Notes: generated by a model not told the origin, from the sequence alone. A DNA stretch of 64,000 nt from Phlebotomus papatasi (GCF_024763615.1 NC_077223.1:93620627-93684626); one strand, 5' to 3'; positions 23,665-35,729 are shown, counted from the stretch's first letter. Program-made: numbers and translations.

Positions 23665-24800
23665 GTAGAGTAAATGACGAGTGATATACTGACTTATGGT
23701 GTTCCATCAAAAGTTTCTATTGAATAACACAGGAAAAGCTTAAGTTATTAAACAGCAGAAAGTTACAATTTGCATGCACAGTCGTCTACAAAGAATATCA
23801 GCATCTCCAAGCCTTTTAGGGTGTATTATCATTGCTTTAGTTTTCAATAAAAGTCATATTACATTCTTCAATGCTTAACAAAACATGATTGCTATACATT
23901 ATTTATTACATTTAAATTTTATGAGCAATAATGTTAAAAAGTCAAACTGATAATATAATCCTTTCAAACAAATGTGCACATATGTATATCAATCAATCAT
24001 AATATCTGACCATGTTTCTTACATTATCAGAAAACCCTAATTATGAAATTTCATGTAAAGTTCTTAGACATATTTAGTGGTTTCGTTACAGATGAAGTTT
24101 TCATACAAAAACATGACCCAAATTTGTGAATAAATAATAAGATCCAGGTTTGATTTTCCTACAAGGAGTATATTTATTAATATTTGAAATTATGTATAGT
24201 TTGACTTGGCGTTGAAAGAATATATATGTTTTGCCTCAGGTAGGGAAGGAAAATGTAAATGTAGGGTGTTTTAACCATTGGCTCTCATAATTTATTTATA
24301 ATCCAAAACATATGTATACAAACGGTATATCGGAAGTGTTTCCCAATTTAAGGGTTTTATTTTAACCCATTTCTTTAAAATTCGTTTAGGGTGGTTTGGG
24401 TCATTTGGAATACCTAAGCGTTAAGTAATACAAAAATATATTTGGTTAGTGAAATAAATTGATCAGTAAAAAACTATAAAGTGGTCTTACATCTTTTTTT
24501 TTGTATCATGCCAAAAATGCTAAAATACCTATTTTAACTCCTTCATTTTACCTTTAGCATTTACTAATATTTTTGGGCATTTATAATAATAATATTATAA
24601 TAATAAAACATTTATTGCCCCTAAGTAACATTTTTGCACCATAATTTTGATTGATATTAAAAGTTTTAAGTTATCAGATCCGATTATCTGAATAAAAATT
24701 TCTAAGTGGAAAAGTTTTTCTTTTTTAATAGATTTGTTTTTGTTTTTATGATGGTTTCCAATTTCAAACCTGCGCTTTATTATTTTACCATTCTAAACAG
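23665..24800. other. AT-rich DNA, nothing recognised
   Basis: A (TAATAATAT) patch near 24580-24605 may be a retroelement tail. Nothing else is supported. Confidence 0.4.
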
Positions 24801-24804
24801 AAAA

Positions 24805-25140
24805 GGGGTGGAAAGTGTTCGGGCTTTGCAAAATGCTCGAACTCAAATATTAATATTAATATTAGTGGTCTAAATCGTATAGAGAAAGTGAAGAGAATAT
24901 GTCTTTTCTTGTTCATCTGTGTACAAGTGATCTGAACTGATTCTTCTTTGAATCTTAAAGATTGCCCAAAGTGTTTCAGTGACTCCAAGATAACTGTCGT
25001 AGATACATTTCTAAACATATTCGGATATAATACATTTCTCTACGTGTTTTCAAGGTATCCCAAAATGAATGAAGGGGATTCCAAAACGTTTACAACGGCG
25101 TCAAATTTGTTCAAATCGGTTGAGAAATACGTTCTCTAGA
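24805..25140 (-). repeat. Family X 3'-block fragments, inverted
   Basis: GCAAAATGCTCGAACTC at about 24828 is the inverse of the GAGTTCGAGCATTTCGC block that closes other family X copies. Near 25110-25140 there is 'caaatcggttgagaaatac' followed by GTTCTCTAGA, another family block. The region between is diverged. Confidence 0.45.
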
Positions 25141-25487
25141 GTTATTTCTTTTGACTTTGAAAATCTCCGTTAAGGATAAGTTAATGGTACTTTCGTATAG
25201 AGACAATGCATTTGCCTCGGTATTTTTAAAACTTCAAAACTGAAGTTTTAAAACTAAATTTTAAAACTTAAACTTAAACTTAAGACATGTTAAAAAACTT
25301 AATCTGCAACCTGTTAGTCAGATTGGACTTCTTTACCCATGAAATCCAAGGAGTCAGCCAATCATTTTTACCACTTTTCTTAATTTGCATTTGCGATTGA
25401 TTTTTGAAGTATTTGGGGCCTGCGTCCCTTCAAGAAGCAACTGATTCTGAATTTTTGAAGCACATAATCATGAGGTCACTATCAGAG
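25141..25487. other. AT-rich DNA, nothing recognised
   Basis: A short run of AAACTTAAACTTAA near 25265-25280 is the only local structure. Confidence 0.4.
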
Positions 25488-26172
25488 ATGCCTATAATGG
25501 GATCGGGAATCTTCATTTTTTCCATTTTGTTTTTTCCATTTTGTTTTTCCCAGTTTGTCTTTGGAATCTTTGTCTTCGGTAATTTTTGTTTTTTTGAAAA
25601 CTTTAGTCTTTGGAAATCTTGTCTTTTATACATTTTGCACAATTATCGGAAATTATGTCTGTGACACATTTTCCACAAGTATAATTTTATAACTTTCCAA
25701 AAATTTCCCTTTTCTCAGAAAATTTCCCTTTGCCCCAAAGGATGAAACTAAAAACTTCCCAAAACACAAAAAATTTCCCTTTGCCTCAAAAAGGACGAAA
25801 CTAAAAATTTCCCAAAACACAGAAAATTTCCCTTTGCCCTAAAGGACGAAATTAAAAACATTCCCAAGACACAGAAAATTTCCCTTTGCCTCGACAGACG
25901 AAACTGATAACTTCCCAAAATACAGATTATTTCCCCTTGCTCAAAAGGACGAAACTTAAAACTTAGAAAAAAATCAATGTGATTTCATTATTTCATTTAA
26001 TAAAATATACTTGTTTAAGATATTGAAAGACAAGATTTCACAAGACAAAGTTTCCAAAAAACAAAAATTACCGAAGACAACGATTCCAAAGACAAACTGG
26101 GAAAAACAAAGGTGTAAAAAACAAAATGGAAAAAACGAAGATTCCGTAAACCGCCTATAATGCGGTTATCAA
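25488..26172. mobile_element. Foldback element with minisatellite loop
   Basis: The arms 25488-25640 and 26022-26172 are inverted copies. Terminal GCCTATAATG and GGAATCTTC are followed by iterated TTTTTCCATTTTG and GTCTTTGG words, whose complements CAAAATGGAAAAA and CCAAAGAC appear in the right arm. Between them lies a 52-bp tandem array. Arms made of short iterations around a loop resemble Drosophila FB-type foldback elements in plan only. There is no transposase inside. Confidence 0.75.
25718..25965. repeat. 52-bp minisatellite, ~5 copies
   Basis: AAATTTCCCTTTGCC recurs at about 25720, 25771, 25824, 25876 and 25928, followed by an 'aaaggacgaaactaaaaac' and 'ttcccaaaacacag' stretch. Copies differ by substitutions and small indels, and there is no unique spacer between them. 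Confidence 0.9.
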
Positions 26173-27880
26173 CTCGCTGAGTCGAAACCCTCGGTCTGCC
26201 AGGAGCGTTTTCCAAATGTACTCGTGCTTTATTACCATAAATTTTGACGATTTTAAGTATATCCTGTCATGATTTTCCATAAAATTGAATAGTTTACGAC
26301 CCAGATTCCTTCCGGTAGTATCTCTGGACGATTACCCATCCTTTAACTTCTTCTAACTTATCCTTTTAACTTAAATTATAAAGTAAAAAAATACATTATA
26401 TTATTATTATTAATTTATCATTACTTTTATTATGTATAAATTGACCATTGCAAACTTTAGAAATGTGAAAACTCATCATTTGTCATTCAAGTGACATAAC
26501 TTAATAATATAACTGGGTTAAAAGAAGTTACTTGCACGTATTTGACCATTTTGAGTAAGTTTTACAAATGTGTAAAGAAACTTTTGACCGATGAAAATGA
26601 TCAATTTTGGGAAAACAATTATTTTTATATCTAATAACATGAATTAATTTTTTTTAAAATACATAAATAACATCTATGGATTACAAGCAACTCATTTGTT
26701 ATTTTTTCCACCTGGTTTTTCGAACTTTGATTTGTCAAGAAACTTATGGTCAACAATGTATCTGGGGTCCCAAAAATTCTAAGTTGCTATATCTAAATAT
26801 TTCGTGTCTAGTGTTAGTAATACCTGTTCGGAAAAACGTATTGATGTTTCCCTCTCCGTGAAGATTGAGCAATAAAAAATAATAGAAGCACTTTTTCAAA
26901 GCAACCACCCTCAGGAGACTTTGCATATACCATTTCAAGACTGTTATTGCCAATTTGAGTGGATTTCGGTTTGTCAGATCAAAAACTTATTAGACATTTG
27001 ACATTGCAATAGCATGCATTGACGTATCAATTTTTCCTGGACGTATAACGTGGAATAGTTATTTTGAACACCGAATAGGTGTTTTATTGAAAGAGAAGAA
27101 AAAATTCTGAGAATGTTGAAGTCAATAAAGAGTTCAGAGATTGGGTTTGGTAATAATGATAAGCATATGGGAGAACATACTCCCCCATCTGATATAGGGG
27201 TTAATGGGTGAAAGAGGGGTAAATTTTCTCTTTTGTGAAATATTCACTAAATGTTCGCTGAAATGAAATAATCGAATCGATTATTCAACCCATTTTGCAC
27301 ACAACAATTCCTCTCTCTTTCCCATATTAAACACTCTTAGTATGAACTTGGTATATATGGGAGAAAATGATTGTGCATTAGACTAAAAATAGTCCTTCCT
27401 CCTGTCTCATATTTTGTCTCATATGTTACATATACATCAATATTGCCCACCCTCGCAATTTATCTCTTTCCGCGAGCACATTATAATCTATCAACCCGTT
27501 TTAGTGGATTTTCTAGATTTTTTTTTAGAACCCATTCAATTGGCATTGGTTATCAATTTTATAGAGTTGATCATACATATTATGTAATAGATTCAGGTGT
27601 TGTTTAAAAGAGATAGTATAGTACGCAATTGACAAATAAACTGTTCCATTTCATAGTATTCTTATCACAAAATTGCAAAATTTTATGAGAGTTATTTGAT
27701 GTTGGGAAATTTGAATTATACATTTGCCATTATTTTTGAAAAAATGAAATATCTTAATCTGAACTTTTAGTGATCGAATCGACTTGGAATAGTATTGAAT
27801 GGCAGTATTAAATGTCAACACTTCACTTTATCAATTTTGAATATTACTTTATTTGATGCTTTCCATTCGTGTCATCATAA
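26173..27880. other. AT-rich DNA, nothing recognised
   Basis: Small frames (26676-26953, 27371-27607) carry no recognisable motif. No repeats are supported. Confidence 0.4.
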
Positions 27881-27886
27881 TACATA

Positions 27887-28105
27887 ATGGCTGATACATT
27901 AAGAGCATCGTCAAGGAAAAAAAAGCTCCAGATTCAAGCTCTCGCGGAGCTACTCAAAGCATCCGTGATGTCCCCTGGTGGTGAAAAGAGGCATCACGCG
28001 CCATCAGTTGTCTCGTTTTTTCTACTGTTTTTTGTTCACGCTCATCGTCTGTCTATTTTTCTCCGAAGCGCTCCCCAGACCCAGAGCACACAAAAAACTC
28101 ATTGA
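27887..28105 (+). other. Unrecognised 72-codon ORF in locally GC-richer DNA
   Basis: An ATG at 27887 opens a frame whose first ~30 residues are basic and helix-prone (repeated Lys, Leu, Ala). The rest becomes hydrophobic and Ser/Arg-rich. No family is recognised. It lies immediately left of the 28.2-31.3 kb inverted repeat, and its sequence is more balanced in composition than the flanks. It could be a first exon, a chance frame or an unrecognised repeat. There is no positive evidence that it is translated. Confidence 0.2.
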
Positions 28106-29867
28106 AAAGGTTGAAAACCCAAAGGCAGATTTTTAGCCTTGCGATGCATTATGAGATTTTGTGAAGGAAAGAAAAAATGAGACATGCATGTTTTACGCAT
28201 ATCTTTGTCTCTAAATTTGATTAAAAAAAAATTAAATTTTCAAGTGACAAAATTTCAATTTTTATTTTCTTCATAGTCCAAAATTTCTATTTCTTCAAAA
28301 AGGACACGTGCATTTGACACATTTGAAAGATAGGGGGAAACAGGTTTGTTTTTTGGCCTTTTTTGGTACGGGAAAGTCAAACTAAATAAATAAATAATTA
28401 ACATGACCTTTATTTTTCCTCCATTCTTTCCAAAAACCATGTTCTTCTTGGGAATCTTTAAAAACGCATCCTGCGATTTTTTTATTTTTAAATATGTTTT
28501 AGAGGCCGACTCGGTAATAATTTCATATAAGAAAATACTGTTGAATCAAAGATTTTTCAAGGTCAAAGGTTAAAAATGCTCTATAGAGAGCGTATTTTTA
28601 AACCGAATAGGGTGACATTTGGTATAGTTCCAAAGGTCATGCAATTTTTTACAATTCTGAAAAGGGTATAATTTTTTATGAATCCATATAATAATCCAGT
28701 TATGAAACTATAACTAATTTTAATCTGAAGTCCAATTGTAGTATTGTTAGCAAATTGCACAATCACAGTAAAAACTTTTGGACACTGACCAAAATATTGG
28801 TAAAAATTTTCTTTAGAACAATTTGTTACACAACAAATATGTACCTAAAAAAGATATTTATTCGCTCCAATATTTTTATTTCTTTACGGTTCTGTTAAGA
28901 ATAGTGACAATTGTGTAAAAGTTTTCTTTTAGAACCGTTTCGATACGGTGGAATACCTACAAATTTCAGTAGATTTCGTTTTATACAAATTTGATCTGTG
29001 AGTTGGAATAGAATTTTGTTGCGCTCTACTGTTTTGTTCCCACTGTCAGGAACAAATTTGTAGATTTTTTTTTATAAAAATACTATCCCTACATTTGTAA
29101 CATATTCGTTTCAAAAATTTTCGGTGTCCGTGGACGATTTAATTTTTGGAACAAAAATCGTTACTAATATGGGGAATCCTTTTGCCTCTCTTAAAAAGTA
29201 CAAATTTGTTGCTAAAAGTCGGAACCAAAATATAGACATTTTGTTCCAATTATCGGGAACAAATTAATGCAATTTAAAAGATCTCATCCGTTTCGTCTAA
29301 CAGTTAAGGTCTATAGTTAAGGTGCCAGTGCTGGTAGCAGGAGGGGAAAAATCTCGCCAATCTCGAATAAAAAAAAAGTGAAACCGTAAATATTATAGCT
29401 TGAAAAATGCCACAAATTTAACGTCCTTCTTGCTGCGATGGTGACTTTCGGAACAAATTAGTTACTAATATTGAAAATCTTTTTGTTACTCCTTGAAGAT
29501 ACAAACTGGTTTATTATATGGATTCATAAAAAATTATACCCTTTTCAGAATTGTAAGAAATTGCATAATCATTGGAACTATACCAAATGTCACTCTATTC
29601 GGTTTAAAAATACGCTCTCTATAGAGCATTTTTAACCTTTGACCTTGAAAAATCTTTGATTCAACAGTATTTTCTTATATGAAATTATCACCGAGTCGGC
29701 CTCTAAAACATATTTAAAAATAAAAAAATCGCAGGATGCGTTTTTAAAGATTCCCAAGAAGAACATGATTTTTGGAAAGAATGGAGGAAAAATAAAGGTC
29801 ATGTTAATTATTTATTAGTTTGACCTGCCAAGATTGTAAAGTTTTAAATTTCGAATCGTAAGGGTTA

Positions 29868-31045
29868 GGGGAAAGAACTGTCCTTTCGAACGTTCATGCC
29901 TGCGAATAGCGTGATTTTTCTTTTATTTTTCCTAAGAGACTTATAAATAATTATCACATAATCATAAATATTGATGATAAGCTAACTAATATTTAATAGA
30001 AATGTGTAGGGGAAGGTCGTCTGCCTTCAAACGAAAAATGTAGTTCCAAATTTAAGATTTGTTTCTGAAGAATCCACAAAATGGATTTTATTTTCTACTA
30101 CACCAAAAAATTCTCTTGTTCATTCGGCGTATATGATTACCTCATTGAGCACTTACAAGTCCTCAGTTTTTCCTTCTGAGGAAATTAAAAAAGTGATGTC
30201 GATTTGTATGAAGGCAGCTGGCATAGTCTGCCTTTAAACGCGAGCCAGCTACCTTTAAATGTTTTTTTTCACTGAGAATATTAAATCAATAAAAGTAAAT
30301 GGGCTATAAATGATTAGATTGAAGCCTAACGCACTCACTAAAATCATCACTGCAGTCAAAAGACATTAAACAATAACTTTTCTTCACATTTTTCTGAAGC
30401 ACTGTTTTGCACTTGAAAATTTGGAAGAAAATGCCATTGAAGTTGACAATTGTCAACTTGAAACATCCCGGCCGGAGCAAGATAGCGGGTTATAAGTATT
30501 TGTATGACGTTCGTCAGAGAAAAGTATGAGTTCGATTTCACATGTTTTGATGTATGGAAAGATAGGATTTAAAGGCACACGACATTAGCATTTAAAGGCT
30601 GCTGCAGGGTGATATTTGCAAATTTTTGCCACCCACAAAAATTGTGTCATCTGAACCAAAATGTATTAACAGAAATATTAAGCCTGATTAACCTTCTATG
30701 TGTCACAATGGAAGATTTATTTGTAAAATGATTTTTATTAGGAAAAATCACATGATTTGTGGAACATCAAAATTACAGTTTAGAGCTCATTTTCATTTTT
30801 TTTTATCTAGCATCTAGGAAATAGGAACTAGGCTCTCCATTTTTTGATGATTTGTGAGGATGATGGATAGCTACCTAATAGTTAATAGAATATAATTTAT
30901 GCTTTTGAGAACAACGAAAAAATCGCAACATTTAAAGGCTGCTGCATTTAAAGGCAGACGACTTTCCCCTAAGTCTCATACGAAAAATAAAAGAAAATTC
31001 CCATTATTCCAAGGCATGAACATTCGAAAGGAGAGTACTTTCCCG
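29868..31045. mobile_element. TA-type MITE (GGGGAAAG..TTCGAACGTTC family), split
   Basis: The left end GGGGAAAGAACTGTCC leads into TTTCGAACGTTCATGCC. The right end has GGCATGAACATTCGAAAGG then AGAGTACTTTCCC. It is the same family as the intact 35522-35729 copy. The 30009-30969 element sits in the middle. The outer right boundary carries CCCG instead of the expected CCCC. Confidence 0.75.
30009..30969. mobile_element. TA-flanked element nested in the previous MITE
   Basis: The left end GGGGAAGGTCGTCTGCCTT is the inverse of AAGGCAGACGACTTTCCCC at the right. TA flanks at 30007-30008 and 30970-30971. The 35.5-kb relative of the host MITE reads straight through this point with a single TA, giving an empty site. 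No supported ORF. Confidence 0.9.
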
Positions 31046-31329
31046 TACCAAAAAAGGCCAAAAAATAAACCTGTTTCCCCCTATCTTTTAAATGTGTCAA
31101 ATGCACGTGTTCTTTGAAGAAATAGAAATTTTGGACTATGAAGAAAATAAAAATAGAAATTTTGTCACTTGAAAATTTAATTTTTTTTTATCAATTTTTA
31201 GAGACAAAGATATACGTAAAACATGCATGTCTCATTTTTTCTCTCCTTCACAAAAGTTCCATTTCAAAATCGGGTTTTCTATTGTAATCTCGAAATCATG
31301 TTATGCTTTTTCGCTACTTTTAGGTTTAT

Positions 31330-31625
31330 TTTGTAACTTCGCGGATCGCGGTGTGTTCGTGGATTTTAGTGGGCAGCGGAATTTTTCGTGTATTTGCGTG
31401 GATCGCGGTGTTGCTCCCGGATTTTCTCGGATCGCGGAATCGTTCACGAATTTTCGCGAACCGCGAAATTTCTCGCGGATCGCGGAATCTTTTGCGGACC
31501 GAAGAATTTCTGACGGATTTACGCAGCCGGCAGAATTTATTGTGGATTTTCCCGGACCGTGGATTTTTTCGCGGATTTTTTAAGATCGCAGTATTACTCG
31601 CGGATTGCGAAATAGTTTCTGAGCC
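31330..31625 (+). repeat. Degenerate GGATCGCGG minisatellite
   Basis: At least ten variants of CGCGGATCGCGGAATTTTTC follow each other at irregular 20-35 bp steps. It is far richer in CpG than the surroundings. The 95- and 118-codon frames across it are periodic Arg/Phe/Ser-rich translations of the repeat (FSRIAESF-like, RNFSRI-like), not a recognised protein. Confidence 0.8.
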
Positions 31626-31664
31626 ATTTTGGCATTAAAGTTTTACATGTATTTTTGTGCATTT

Positions 31665-31770
31665 CTGACAATCGAATTTGCACTCTTCAATTTTCAACGA
31701 CCTCGAGTTGCACGCATTTCGAGGTTTCCTGTAATGAATCTCAGCTAGCATCAGGTCATCTGGACTGGAC
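31665..31770 (+). repeat. Short interspersed repeat 'family Y', copy 1
   Basis: A 'tcgaatttgcac' start, then 'cctcgagttgcacgcatttcg', then GAATCTCAGCTAGCATCAGG and ATCTG. The same order (tcgaattttcacg, cttcgagttg, GAATCTTAGCTACCATAAG, ATCTG) occurs at 34830-34950. Confidence 0.45.
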
Positions 31771-31774
31771 TTCG

Positions 31775-33860
31775 ATTTTGCCCCCAATTCGAATTTGCAA
31801 TGAAAGAATCACACATAGCATAAGCCCATTTAGGCTTATCACTGACTTTTTTCTTCTCCGAGAAAAATTATATCGGCATATTATGTAGTCACCGATATTA
31901 GCTGGTTTTGTGAAATGCCCATGACGATTGACGATTCATAATTTTTACGATTTTCTACAATTTTTTGAAACAACGAGACTGATCGTGAAAATCATAAAAA
32001 TTCGCTCAGCTGTAATTCATAAGATTTCTCACACAGTGGATGAGTTTTGTTGTTTTGCATTTTTTTTCTCCTCCGCTTGATCGCAAAAAACTGCAGGCGT
32101 GCTGAAGGTCAAAGAGAAAAGGAAAGACATGGTGAAAAATGCGACGCGTAATCTTGTGGCGAATTGCTGAACAATTTTGAGTAGCATTTCTCGGAAGCTC
32201 GGAAAGCTATCAAAAGCTCATGAAAATTTCCAATTTGGAGCATGTTGTTTAAAATTTAATTGCAAAAAAACTATTAGGAGTTTCTCCAATTCTAATGTAC
32301 CATTTGAAAGCTAATGAAATGTAGATTGGTACAAAAATAATTATTAATTCGGAAAAAATGATATTCTCGGTACAAAGATGCAATGAAAACTGTCATTTTT
32401 TGGACAATTTTCAATTGAAAAATACTTGGAAAATTTGTATGAAAAGTGAAAGAAGTGAAACAGGCATTTTGTAGAGCATGTCTTTAGGAACAAAATTAAA
32501 AAAAAATATACCTCTCTATCTTTCATATTCTAGGAGATAATGCAGCTTCTTTGTGGCATGTTTTAGGAGTATACGAATGTTTGGAAAATTATATTACGAA
32601 AGCAAAACAGTTTTTCAAAAAATTAAAACAGGGAATTCAAAGATAATATAAAAAACTACCCTCAGTTAAATTTTCAAGGAAATATCTCAAAAATTGTAAG
32701 ACTTGATACACTTTTAATTTTGGGTTTTTGTATGGAGACGCCATTTTCTGGCTTTATTATCCTCTTAACGTAGTCGCTTAATAACCACTGCAGTTAATCT
32801 TATATATTTCTCGAACGCTTATACGATTATGGGTGATGGAATCTACAATTTATATTTTGATACATCACATTACAAAATTACGTTTTATAGTCATGTGACT
32901 AATTAATGTTAACATTAATTTTTGCTGGATTGTTTATTGTGTATTTTATCAACAGCGATAGATACGGCTATCCAGAGATTAATAGTATATGAAGTGTATG
33001 GAGTATATGACTCTCTTTTTAAGCTAGAGCGACATATTTAAAGTCATTAAGAACATCGCTGAGCTTAAAACTCTCTCTTCTTTAACTAATAACAATAAAA
33101 TTTATTCACTTATAAATAGGAGATATTTTGCATGTAATTAACATGTAATGTATATTATATTTTTATTAGGTAAGCTTGTCTCGTACTATTGACTATTGCC
33201 ATTCTGATAGAATTACTCACAACATGATTTGGAACAACTCTTTCTAAGGAAAGTGCATATATTTCCGCCTACGGTTGTCTGCTGTTTTATAAGAGTAAAA
33301 CCGAGTTAACTCAATAGAACATTGGCCAACTCGTATATTGTCTTAGTTTTGAAAGTGAAATAAGAACATCTACTGAGGCTTCTCTATAGCTTAAAATGCG
33401 TATTCACATAAATCCCTGGTGTCCTCTGCAAAACTACGCTTTTTGGGATATCTCGAAAACGCATTGTGCGGGCTTTGATTCTTTTGTAATTACAGATGTT
33501 GTAATTCTGTAGTGTGGTCAACTATCTATGATCAATCTCATATTCACAGGGTATAATGTTTTGACATCCCTGATTTAAGGATTGACTAAACGGCAAAATT
33601 GAATTCGTACGTATATTATGAAATATCTTCATAATAGAAAAGGACTTGTATCTTCCCATTTTCTTAATTTCGGTAACTTTCTTGGTGGAAACTCACACAG
33701 CAGTTACCTGGTTTCATTCGGTTATGAACCATGTTAAAATCTGATATTTAATTTCAATCTGAAAATAAATTCATCATGTATCATCGGTTTCAATGGAGCG
33801 GAAAGACATTGTGGAGAACTCAAACTTGTGAGCACGATACTTATAGATTAGATTACAGTG
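31775..33860. other. AT-rich DNA, nothing recognised
   Basis: No gene, TIR pair or tandem array is supported over about 2 kb. Confidence 0.4.
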
Positions 33861-33974
33861 GGGGTAGTTTATTCCGGAACCGCTAGATTCAGGCCTCCGT
33901 TTGGGCCCATTAGGCATCTCTAGTTAAATTAACGAATTAACGCCAATAAACAAGGCGACTTTAATCTTGGTAGG

Positions 33975-34759
33975 TCTTCATCAGACAGCACCCCTTACAC
34001 AGCAGCACACGTCTGACGCTATATAAGCTGGTGCAATCGCACACATAGTGAGGAACCGTTTCCTCAGTCTCATTGCATCCTTATGCTACATTAAACACCC
34101 ATCCTATTCAGAGACAGTGACCGGTTTGAAGGTTGGAAATCTACCGGGTTTTTCAGCGACTGCCTCCCACCAGATACACAATCCTTTTCTTATCCAAATT
34201 GTTCATGAATAGTTTGGATACGCGACAATCTTCAGTCGCGATGTATTCCGTTTGATGAAGTTTTAATAAATCGTCCTGTATAATAGATTTCCTCATTTTC
34301 AAGGAAATCCCTACAGCAAGATGGGTGCCAATGAAGGCGCTCCTTGCCTTCACTACCGCGAGGCGGTCTTCTTCATTTCCCGCTATACTCCTGTATCCAG
34401 GTACTCAATATAGTCCGACATTACATTTCTAAGAGGCCGCTTCTAACATTTTCTTGCACTCAGTCACGATAGCAGAACACGATTGATATCCTGTTAAAGA
34501 CAGAATCACAGCTCTACTAACTGAGAAGATCTGAACTTTCCTACCCTCGACGTCAGATTTCACTAGACCCTTATCCGCAAATTTGAAGCTCCGGGCAATG
34601 GTAACCGGCGCTTGAGGATCTTTTTACCTGATATCCGTTAGTGAATAGCGCATCCGTATCGATCTTGATGATCTTATCCAGTCGTTCAACCCAGTCAGTC
34701 CTCGTATGACGATATTTCTTACTTTCAGTAAAACAATTTTCTTTGGAAACAGTTGACAC
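33975..34759 (-). pseudogene. Decayed non-LTR retrotransposon 3' end (RNase H and C-terminal CHC-type region)
   Basis: Read on the minus strand, the segments match the order of a LINE RNase H domain. First is TDALFTNGYQ at about 34640, where TDGS with the first catalytic Asp is expected. Next is KVQIFSVSRAVI at about 34520, where SDS is expected. Then IVTECKKMLE, and last VPGYRSIAGNEE followed by DRLA at about 34400, the usual final acidic motif. Further downstream LQTGHCL and EETVPHYVCDC (about 34050) fit the Cys/His C-terminal region of I/R1/LOA-group elements. Stops interrupt it (for example before KCNV and inside LY-stop-VPG where Trp is expected), and there are frame changes. Two catalytic Asp positions are lost. 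No reverse transcriptase domain is visible upstream, so it is a 5'-truncated dead copy. The clade is not resolved. The following 3' sequence to about 33860 may be its UTR. Confidence 0.8.
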
Positions 34760-34829
34760 GCAACCAATTTCAGTTGATATTCTTCACAATCTCAGCTTCT
34801 GCGGACCAAATTTTGACCCTAAAAATTAA

Positions 34830-35010
34830 CTCACAATCGAATTTTCACGTATTTCAAATTTCAAGCACTTCGAGTTGTTATCACTCTGAGGTTACGTGTA
34901 AAGAATCTTAGCTACCATAAGATTATCTGAGATATCGTTGGTTTTAAAGGCTAGAATTAGGTGAGATTTAAGTCACGAGTTCGAGCATTCTGCTTCCCTC
35001 TTTTCGAATT
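34830..35010 (+). repeat. Family Y copy 2 followed by a family X tail
   Basis: It has the family Y blocks described at 31665-31770. Directly after 'aggtgagattt' comes AAGTCACGAGTTCGAGCAT, the block that ends family X copies. Confidence 0.45.
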
Positions 35011-35519
35011 TTTGTATTGATTTTATCTGTTGGAGGTTCACATTCCCGATCTCGTGAGTTCGTTACACTTCATAAACACTTCATATTTTTCCCGTATTCG
35101 TTTAATGAATTTGACCAAAGTTTTTCAGGAAATTACTTAAAACTAGTTATTAAAGTTTTCCATAGATAGATCAGATTTATTAAAGGAGTATGGGACAAAT
35201 ATGAAGTGTTTGAACCCAGAGTGTGTGCGAAGCCTGAAAGACTTCACCTACCTGGATTTTGAAGTAAGAAAATCATTTTTACCATGTCATATCCTATATT
35301 GAAACGCCTTTTTGCAATAATGGTAGGAAGGAATACTTGGCAACGTTGGCAAATACAACTTTACTGAATGAAAGTGCCCCATTCTCCCCCATTTGAAATT
35401 TGACATCACAGTAATTGATTTGAAAAATATTGTGGTGTTGCACACGTATGGCACTTTTAGAGTTTCCTACGATTTCTTCAACTGCGTTAAATAAATCTTA
35501 GTCTTTTAGTGAAAACTAC
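35011..35519. other. AT-rich DNA, nothing recognised
   Basis: A 'gcgaagcctgaaagacttc' phrase at about 35228 resembles the family X end. Nothing more is supported. Confidence 0.4.
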
Positions 35520-35521
35520 TA

Positions 35522-35729
35522 GGGAAAGTGCTCTCCCTTCGAACGTTCATGCCTTCGAATAATGTGAATTTCTTTTGTTTTTCGGAAGAGATTTACACTA
35601 AATTGTCACGGAATTATCAACAATTGGTAATAAGCCAACTAATATTTGATAGAAATGTGTAAGTCTCTTGGGAAAACTAAAAAAAAATTCACATTATTCG
35701 AGAACGTTCAAAGGGAGAGTACTTTCCCC
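35522..35729. mobile_element. TA-flanked MITE, intact copy of the TTCGAACGTTC family
   Basis: The ends GGGAAAGTGCTCTCCC and GGGAGAGTACTTTCCCC are inverted, with TTCGAACGTTC and GAGAACGTTC just inside. TA flanks at 35520-35521 and 35730-35731. 208 bp, non-coding. It serves as the uninterrupted comparison for 29868-31045. Confidence 0.9.

Larger units (their letters stand above)
28157..31256. mobile_element. 3.1-kb foldback element
   Basis: The left arm is 28157-28702. The right arm is 29509-29826 plus 31044-31256, separated by later insertions. Matched landmarks are the ends TTTTGTGAAGGA and TCCTTCACAAAA, the blocks AAACATGCATGTCTCAT, CAAATGCACGTGT and GAGGCCGACTCGGT, and the family X word CTCTATAGAGAGCGTATTTT. 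Arm identity is high, pointing to a fairly recent event or gene conversion. The ~800-bp loop holds several GGAACAAATT words and no ORF. It could be a DNA foldback transposon or an inverted duplication. Confidence 0.85.

Noticed and set aside
25718..25965. CRISPR-like regular repeats
   Set aside because: The 52-bp units abut each other without unique spacers, diverge from one another, and lie in eukaryotic DNA.
31227..31638. 118- and 95-codon overlapping ORFs
   Set aside because: Both are periodic translations of the GGATCGCGG minisatellite in two frames.
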